In this document: positions 60,378 through 64,000 of the stretch, in pieces
Layout of the letters: every line of letters starts with the position of its first letter
How positions within the stretch are numbered: the stretch's first letter is position 1
Assembly: GCF_016722965.1 (NCBI RefSeq)
Contig: NZ_JAEQNB010000005.1
Coordinates: forward strand, 1 to 64,000
DNA from: Tumebacillus amylolyticus
GTDB lineage: Bacteria; Bacillota; Bacilli; Tumebacillales; Tumebacillaceae
Reading direction: 5' to 3'
Length of the DNA stretch: 64,000 bases
The notes under the pieces: model-generated
What the model saw: only the letters and a program-made list of their open reading frames with translations
Told to the model about the DNA's origin: nothing
Database searches by the model: none
Translations under genes and position numbers: made by a program

Positions 60378-61226
60378 TTATACCTCCTCTTCCGCCGTCC
60401 AGCCAAAACGCTGGGGCAAGTCCGTTTGCCACAGTTTTTCTAAAAGCGCCGTCGCCGTGCCCGCCGACGTCTCCGCTGTGAGCATCTCGGTGTCCACTTG
60501 TTTCTGCTCCGGCACCCATGTCTTCGAAACGATGGTCGGCGAGCCTTTCAACCCGATTTTGGCGCGTTCGAGACCCGGGAAGTCGGCCGTCGTCCAGATC
60601 ACCGGCTTGTATGTAGCTGCGCGAAGCATCCCCGGCATCGGCGCTCGGCGTACTTTGTTCATTTCCTTGAGAGCTGTGATCAACACCGGCATCGAAGTCT
60701 GCACGACTTCCACGCCGTCCTCCAAGAGACGATGGACGGTGATCCGAGAGTTCTCCTCGTCGATGGCTTCCACTTTGTACACGTAGGTCAACTGCTCCAA
60801 GTCGAGACGGCAGGCGATGCCCGGCCCGACTTGACCGGTGTCGCCGTCGAGCGTCTGCTTGCCGCAGAACACGATGTCGACCGGGCCGAACGTCTCCGCC
60901 ACTTTGGCGATCGTCATGCCCAGCACGTAAGAGGTGGCCAGCGTGTCGGCGCCGGCAAACCCGCGGTCGGTGACGAGCACCGCTTCATCAGCCCCAAGCG
61001 AAATGCACTGTTTGAGCGATTTCTCCGCCGGCGGCGGACCCATGCAGACGACGGTGATCTTGGCTCCGTGTTGTTCTTTGATGCGCAGTGCTTCTTCCAA
61101 ACCGTGCATGTCGTAAAAATTGGCAATCGCCGGCACCCCTTGGCGAATGAGCGTGTTCGTCTTGGGGTCGATGCGAATCTCCCGGCTGTCGGGAACTTGT
61201 TTGACACAAACCACGATGTGCAACAT
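60378..61226 (-). CDS. fixA: Electron transfer flavoprotein beta subunit FixA
   Basis: 282 residues: LHIVVCVKQVPDSREIRIDPKTN, ADTLATSYVLG and VDIVFCGKQTLDGDTGQVGPGIA are typical of FixA/EtfB. Bifurcating ETFs carry an additional FAD in the beta subunit; residues around DGDTGQVGP are compatible, but this cannot be decided by eye. The ATG at 61226 follows GAGGGGG; the 61241 frame adds five residues. First gene of fixABCX; the operon has no nif genes nearby. Confidence 0.94.
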   Translation of the reverse strand: MLHIVVCVKQVPDSREIRIDPKTNTLIRQGVPAIANFYDMHGLEEALRIKEQHGAKITVVCMGPPPAEKSLKQCISLGADEAVLVTDRGFAGADTLATSYVLGMTIAKVAETFGPVDIVFCGKQTLDGDTGQVGPGIACRLDLEQLTYVYKVEAIDEENSRITVHRLLEDGVEVVQTSMPVLITALKEMNKVRRAPMPGMLRAATYKPVIWTTADFPGLERAKIGLKGSPTIVSKTWVPEQKQVDTEMLTAETSAGTATALLEKLWQTDLPQRFGWTAEEEV

Positions 61227-61331
61227 GTGATGCCCCCTCACTCTCTACCTGTCCTACTTCGATTTTTATGAGAAGATCGTCCCAAACATTCGCACACAAA
61301 ACCTGACATGAATATTTTACAAACACGTATA

Positions 61332-61354
61332 GACAACAGTCACACTACATTGTC
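61332..61354. promoter_or_regulatory. Inverted repeat in the fixA/XRE-TPR divergent region
   Basis: GACAA, 13 nt, TTGTC. It lies about 105 nt upstream of fixA and 108 nt before the XRE-TPR gene, so it could regulate either. A weak call based on symmetry only. Confidence 0.3.
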
Positions 61355-61370
61355 ACGAAGTTTTTTTATT

Positions 61371-61399
61371 ATAGATAAATTAATTAAATTTCCATCTAT
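61371..61399. promoter_or_regulatory. Inverted repeat upstream of the XRE-TPR regulator
   Basis: ATAGAT, 17 nt with an AT-rich core (AAATTAATTAAATT), ATCTAT. It ends about 22 nt before the TATAAT at 61421 where an upstream-binding activator would sit. A plausible autoregulatory site of the XRE-TPR protein. Confidence 0.4.
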
Positions 61400-61420
61400 C
61401 GCCTTTATAGCTTGTGCCTA

Positions 61421-61426
61421 TATAAT
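61421..61426 (+). promoter_or_regulatory. -10 element of the XRE-TPR gene
   Basis: Consensus TATAAT 36 nt before the ATG; no -35 hexamer is found at 16-18 nt, which fits an activator-dependent promoter. Confidence 0.5.
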
Positions 61427-61461
61427 GGGCTCAGAAGAGTTTGAGTATTGGAGGACATGCC

Positions 61462-62745
61462 ATGCTTTCTCTGGGCCAGAAGATCCGCCAGCGACGCTTG
61501 GAGAAGAAGATGACCCAAGGCCAGTTGGCAGAAGGATTGGTCAGCGCCAGTGCAATCTCCCAGATTGAATCTGACAAAATCAATCCTTCCTACAAACTGC
61601 TGTGTCAGATTGCCGATCGATTGGGCGTGCAACTTGACTATTTTTTAGACACCCAAGAGCGGGAGTCGTATCTTGAGCAGACGACCTCTCACAAGTTGGC
61701 AAAAACGTTCCTTTTGGCAGATGAGCCGCAGAACGCTGTACCGATCTTGGAAATGCTCCTCCAATCCCAGCAAGACAACCTCGATGTGATGTTGGACCTT
61801 GCCACTTGCTACACCAAGCTCAATTCTTCCCAAGAAGCGATTGAACTGTTGGAGACCGTTATGCACCAAGCGTTGCGTCAGGAAGACAAAGTGACCTACG
61901 TGAAAGCGATGAAGATGCTGGGCGGCCTGTTTTACACCCGCAACAACATCACCCTGGCGAAACACTACTGGCAGAAGTCGTTCGAAGCGCTCCAAGAAAT
62001 CGAAGTCGTGGACAAATTCTTGCAAGCGGAAGTGATGACCAACTTAGCGTTGGTCTACAACCACATCGGGGAGTTTGACCGTTCCTTGGAACTGTATGAA
62101 ACCTCCCAGAACTTGCTCGAAGGTTCGACGAACCTCCATCATCTGGCCGCGAACTACATGGGACTTGGGAATTCGTACTTCGGCAAGAAAGAATACCGTC
62201 TCGCCGAGGACTATTGCCAACAAGCGATTACCATCTACAAAAACTTGAATCAAGTTCGCCAGTCGATCTTAATCAAGGAAAACTTCGGCATCCTGCTTAG
62301 CGAACGCGGCGACAACGAAGGGGCACTTCAAACGTTATTGGAATGCCTGCAAGAATACACGGAGCACGGCTTTGACAGTCAGACGTCCAACACGCATGCC
62401 GAGATTGCCAAACTCTTGATTCAGATGAACTCTCTGGACGAAGCGGAAGCACATCTCGAACGAGCCAAACAACTTTGCGAACCGGACACCGTCTACCACG
62501 CGCAATGCTACTACGTGAATTCCTTGCTTCTTGCTGCACGAGGAGACTTGCACGCTGCCGTTCCCGAAGCCAGACGTGCCCTCGACATGTACTATTCCGT
62601 CGAGGCCCTGCAAGACTACAACAGAACCAGCCTACATCTTAGCGATTTGTACAAACAGTTGGACGACTACAAGTCCTCCACCGAAGTGCTAGAAGAAACG
62701 CAAATCGCTATGCAAAAATATCTACGAAAAAAGGGGATGTTCTAA
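61462..62745 (+). CDS. XRE-TPR regulator of the RRNPP type (NprR-like)
   Basis: 427 residues. Residues about 4-62 form an HTH (LGQKIRQRRLEKKMTQGQLA, ISQIESDKINPSYKLLCQIADRLG). The rest, about 75-425, is a row of helical repeats with TPR character (LAKTFLLADEPQNAVPILEML, ALVYNHIGEFDRSLELYE, GLGNSYFGKKEYRLAEDYCQQ). This layout and length match NprR, a peptide-sensing RRNPP regulator; PlcR is shorter. The ATG at 61462 has TTGGAGG upstream. The next gene, 1 nt after its stop, encodes a small exported peptide, the usual partner. Target genes are unknown; fixABCX is divergent. Confidence 0.85.
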   Translation: MLSLGQKIRQRRLEKKMTQGQLAEGLVSASAISQIESDKINPSYKLLCQIADRLGVQLDYFLDTQERESYLEQTTSHKLAKTFLLADEPQNAVPILEMLLQSQQDNLDVMLDLATCYTKLNSSQEAIELLETVMHQALRQEDKVTYVKAMKMLGGLFYTRNNITLAKHYWQKSFEALQEIEVVDKFLQAEVMTNLALVYNHIGEFDRSLELYETSQNLLEGSTNLHHLAANYMGLGNSYFGKKEYRLAEDYCQQAITIYKNLNQVRQSILIKENFGILLSERGDNEGALQTLLECLQEYTEHGFDSQTSNTHAEIAKLLIQMNSLDEAEAHLERAKQLCEPDTVYHAQCYYVNSLLLAARGDLHAAVPEARRALDMYYSVEALQDYNRTSLHLSDLYKQLDDYKSSTEVLEETQIAMQKYLRKKGMF

Positions 62746-62746
62746 C

Positions 62747-62872
62747 ATGAAAAAATTCTTCGCCCTCACTCTGCTCGCTGCTCTCGTACTCGGTTTGTCG
62801 TTGCCGGCAACTGTCAAAACGCAAGCGATCTGGAACGAACATGAGCCGATGGTCATCACCAACGCTCTGTAA
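62747..62872 (+). CDS. Propeptide for peptide signalling (Phr/NprX-like candidate)
   Basis: 41 residues: MKKFF, a hydrophobic core (ALTLLAALVLGLSLP) and a signal-peptidase-like ATVKTQA, leaving IWNEHEPMVITNAL as possible exported part. Ribosome site AAGGGG lies in the end of the receptor gene, whose stop is 1 nt upstream. It is followed by a strong terminator. Peptide length, export signal and linkage to a TPR regulator match RRNPP systems; the active fragment, often the last 5-10 residues, cannot be determined by eye. It could alternatively be an unrelated secreted peptide. Confidence 0.75.
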   Translation: MKKFFALTLLAALVLGLSLPATVKTQAIWNEHEPMVITNAL

Positions 62873-62900
62873 GTCCGTCACCCATTCTCCATTTGTAACA

Positions 62901-62944
62901 AAAAAGCATGCACACCTCCTCACGGAGTGGTGCATGCTTTTTTA
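62901..62944 (+). terminator. Terminator of the regulator-peptide operon
   Basis: AAAAAGCATGCAC..CTCC / GGAG..GTGCATGCTTTTTT stem with a small loop, 30 nt past the peptide stop; it also can end the minus-strand gene at 62950. Confidence 0.9.
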
Positions 62945-62949
62945 CTTGC

Positions 62950-63192
62950 TCATGAGACCGAGCGGCGAAGATGTTCTTCTTGCACGTCGCCTTCCAGACG
63001 GGCGATTGTCATCTCGCGGTGGGCTTGTTCTTGCTGTTCCATGTGAACGCGCATCCCGTAATCGGTCCACGTGTAATGCGGCACATACGGCCCCATCGAA
63101 TAACCCAGATTGGCCGAACCCAGCGCCTCCAAACAAGCCAAGAGAAACGCCGCAATCCCCGTCACGACCTTGCGCAACCATCCACGCAACAT
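62950..63192 (-). CDS. Small hypothetical protein with N-terminal hydrophobic segment
   Basis: 80 residues: a basic start (MLRGWLRK), a hydrophobic stretch (VVTGIAAFLLACLEALG, about 9-25), an aromatic part (GYSMGPYVPHYTWTDYGMRV) and a charged helical end (HMEQQEQAHREMTIARLEGDVQEEHLRR). GGGAGGTGAGAGG precedes the ATG, supporting this frame over an overlapping one at 63181. No family recognised. Downstream of the EamA gene by 22 nt, same strand, so probably cotranscribed. Confidence 0.6.
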   Translation of the reverse strand: MLRGWLRKVVTGIAAFLLACLEALGSANLGYSMGPYVPHYTWTDYGMRVHMEQQEQAHREMTIARLEGDVQEEHLRRSVS

Positions 63193-63214
63193 CCTCTCAC
63201 CTCCCGCTGACAGT

Positions 63215-64000
63215 CTACGCGCGTTCGTCCCGCCGTAGAAGCAAGCGTCCGGCGCGGGAGAAGGAATACACGCCGAGGATCACCAACAGACAGCCGATGA
63301 GTTGCATCCACGACAAGCGCTCCCCCAACAGGAGATACGCCAGTACCGCCGTGAACACCGGATTGAAATTCAAGAACATCCCGGCCGCCGTACCGCCGAG
63401 TTTTTGCACCCCGATGTTCCAGAGCACCATCGCCGCTACGGTGGAGAGCAAGCCGCTGTAGAGCAGCGACCACCAGAACACGGCGTTCGGTTCGTGGATC
63501 GTGAAATTCCCCACGTTAAACGGCAAGAGCATCAGCAAGCCGAACAGCCCGGAGTAGAGCGTGGACATCATCGGCGACACATGGCGCATCGCCCATTTGC
63601 CGAAGACGGAATACAGCCCCCACATCGTGACGGCGGCAAGCATCCAGAGGTCGCCGGCGTTGAATTTCATGTGCAGCAACCGCCCGAGATCGCCGCCCGA
63701 CAACACGACCAGCACTCCGCAAAGCGAGAGCAGCATGGAGAGTCCCTGCAACCAGTGGAGCCGTTCCCGCAGAAGCAAGTACGAGAACAGCGCGATCGAC
63801 ACCGGGTTCAACGTGGAAAGCAATCCGACGTTGGTCGCCGTCGTGCGCTCCAACGCCCAGAACATAAACAGATAGAACAGCACGACGCCCGTCAGCCCCA
63901 TCAGCACAAGCGGCAAGATCGCCTTGCGCGGGGGCAGGAGCTTGCGTTCACGCCAGTAGACGAGCGGGAATAGACAGAGAACCGCCACGAGAAACCGCAA
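63215..64000 (-). CDS. EamA/DMT-family transporter (N-terminus off the window edge)
   Basis: At least 261 residues with two EamA repeats: first repeat end GLTGVVLFYLFMFWALERTTATNVGLLSTLNPVSIALFSYLLLRERL, second FGKWAMRHVSPMMSTLYSGL to NFNPVFTAVLAYLLLGERLSWMQLIG. About eight to nine of the usual ten transmembrane helices are inside the window; the coding frame is open to position 64000 with no in-frame start shown, so the start lies beyond. Drug/metabolite exporter of unknown substrate. Confidence 0.9.
   Translation of the reverse strand: MRFLVAVLCLFPLVYWRERKLLPPRKAILPLVLMGLTGVVLFYLFMFWALERTTATNVGLLSTLNPVSIALFSYLLLRERLHWLQGLSMLLSLCGVLVVLSGGDLGRLLHMKFNAGDLWMLAAVTMWGLYSVFGKWAMRHVSPMMSTLYSGLFGLLMLLPFNVGNFTIHEPNAVFWWSLLYSGLLSTVAAMVLWNIGVQKLGGTAAGMFLNFNPVFTAVLAYLLLGERLSWMQLIGCLLVILGVYSFSRAGRLLLRRDERA

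Overview
The window looks like the chromosome of a GC-rich, endospore-forming Firmicute, most like Tumebacillus/Alicyclobacillaceae. This is inferred from the Bacillus-type division and cell-wall (dcw) cluster with two DUF881 genes, sbp and a SpoVD-type PBP, from CotF and CgeB family spore proteins, from a yng-type leucine-degradation operon and from encoded CCA ends on the tRNAs. No species call is certain from sequence alone.

Layout. 1-2540: 5' end of a 16S gene (minus), two tRNA operons (5 and 11 tRNAs, minus), the second ending in an isolated 5S gene, and one small membrane-protein ORF. 2640-22890: dcw cluster, all minus, transcribed from mraZ (with its 10-bp-spaced GTGG operator) through rsmH, ftsL, pbpB, spoVD, murE, murF, mraY, murD, spoVE/ftsW, murB, murA, divIB, ylxW, ylxX, sbp, ftsA to ftsZ. 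murG is absent, and internal terminators split the cluster into several units. 23031-24580: OYE reductase and divergent HxlR regulator. 24686-32150: a seven-gene, tightly overlapping plus-strand cluster combining a CgeB-like glycosyltransferase, three genes of 2,3-diacetamido-sugar-acid synthesis, a DUF1796/dimethylformamidase-like fusion, a BclA-like protein with a degenerate collagen-type repeat, and a SunS-like glycosyltransferase. It is probably a spore or cell-surface glycosylation locus. 32145-38530: XRE regulator, ketopantoate reductase coupled to a stand-alone RelA-family synthetase, a P450, and an AT-rich OLD-family nuclease island. 38545-43520: leucine/acyl-CoA operon (biotin carboxylase, carrier, HMG-CoA lyase, hydratase, carboxyltransferase).

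43600-56700: mixed housekeeping genes: stress-like protein, hydrolase, two SDRs, Tpx, IscA-type protein, PPOX-like protein, DUF1450, TypA, ModA/ModB without ModC, an ABC-F ATPase preceded by a 45-codon leader ORF and an intrinsic terminator, LspA and a GNAT. 56720-61230: CotF-like coat protein, an NTF2-like protein and a complete fixABCX operon. 61330-62945: an XRE-TPR regulator of NprR-like length followed one base later by a 41-residue exported peptide, a strong candidate for a peptide quorum-sensing (RRNPP) pair. The window ends in an EamA transporter cut by the edge.

The best candidates for undescribed biology are the XRE-TPR/peptide pair, the surface-glycan cluster with its BclA-like substrate candidate and SunS-like transferase, and the ABC-F leader/attenuator.
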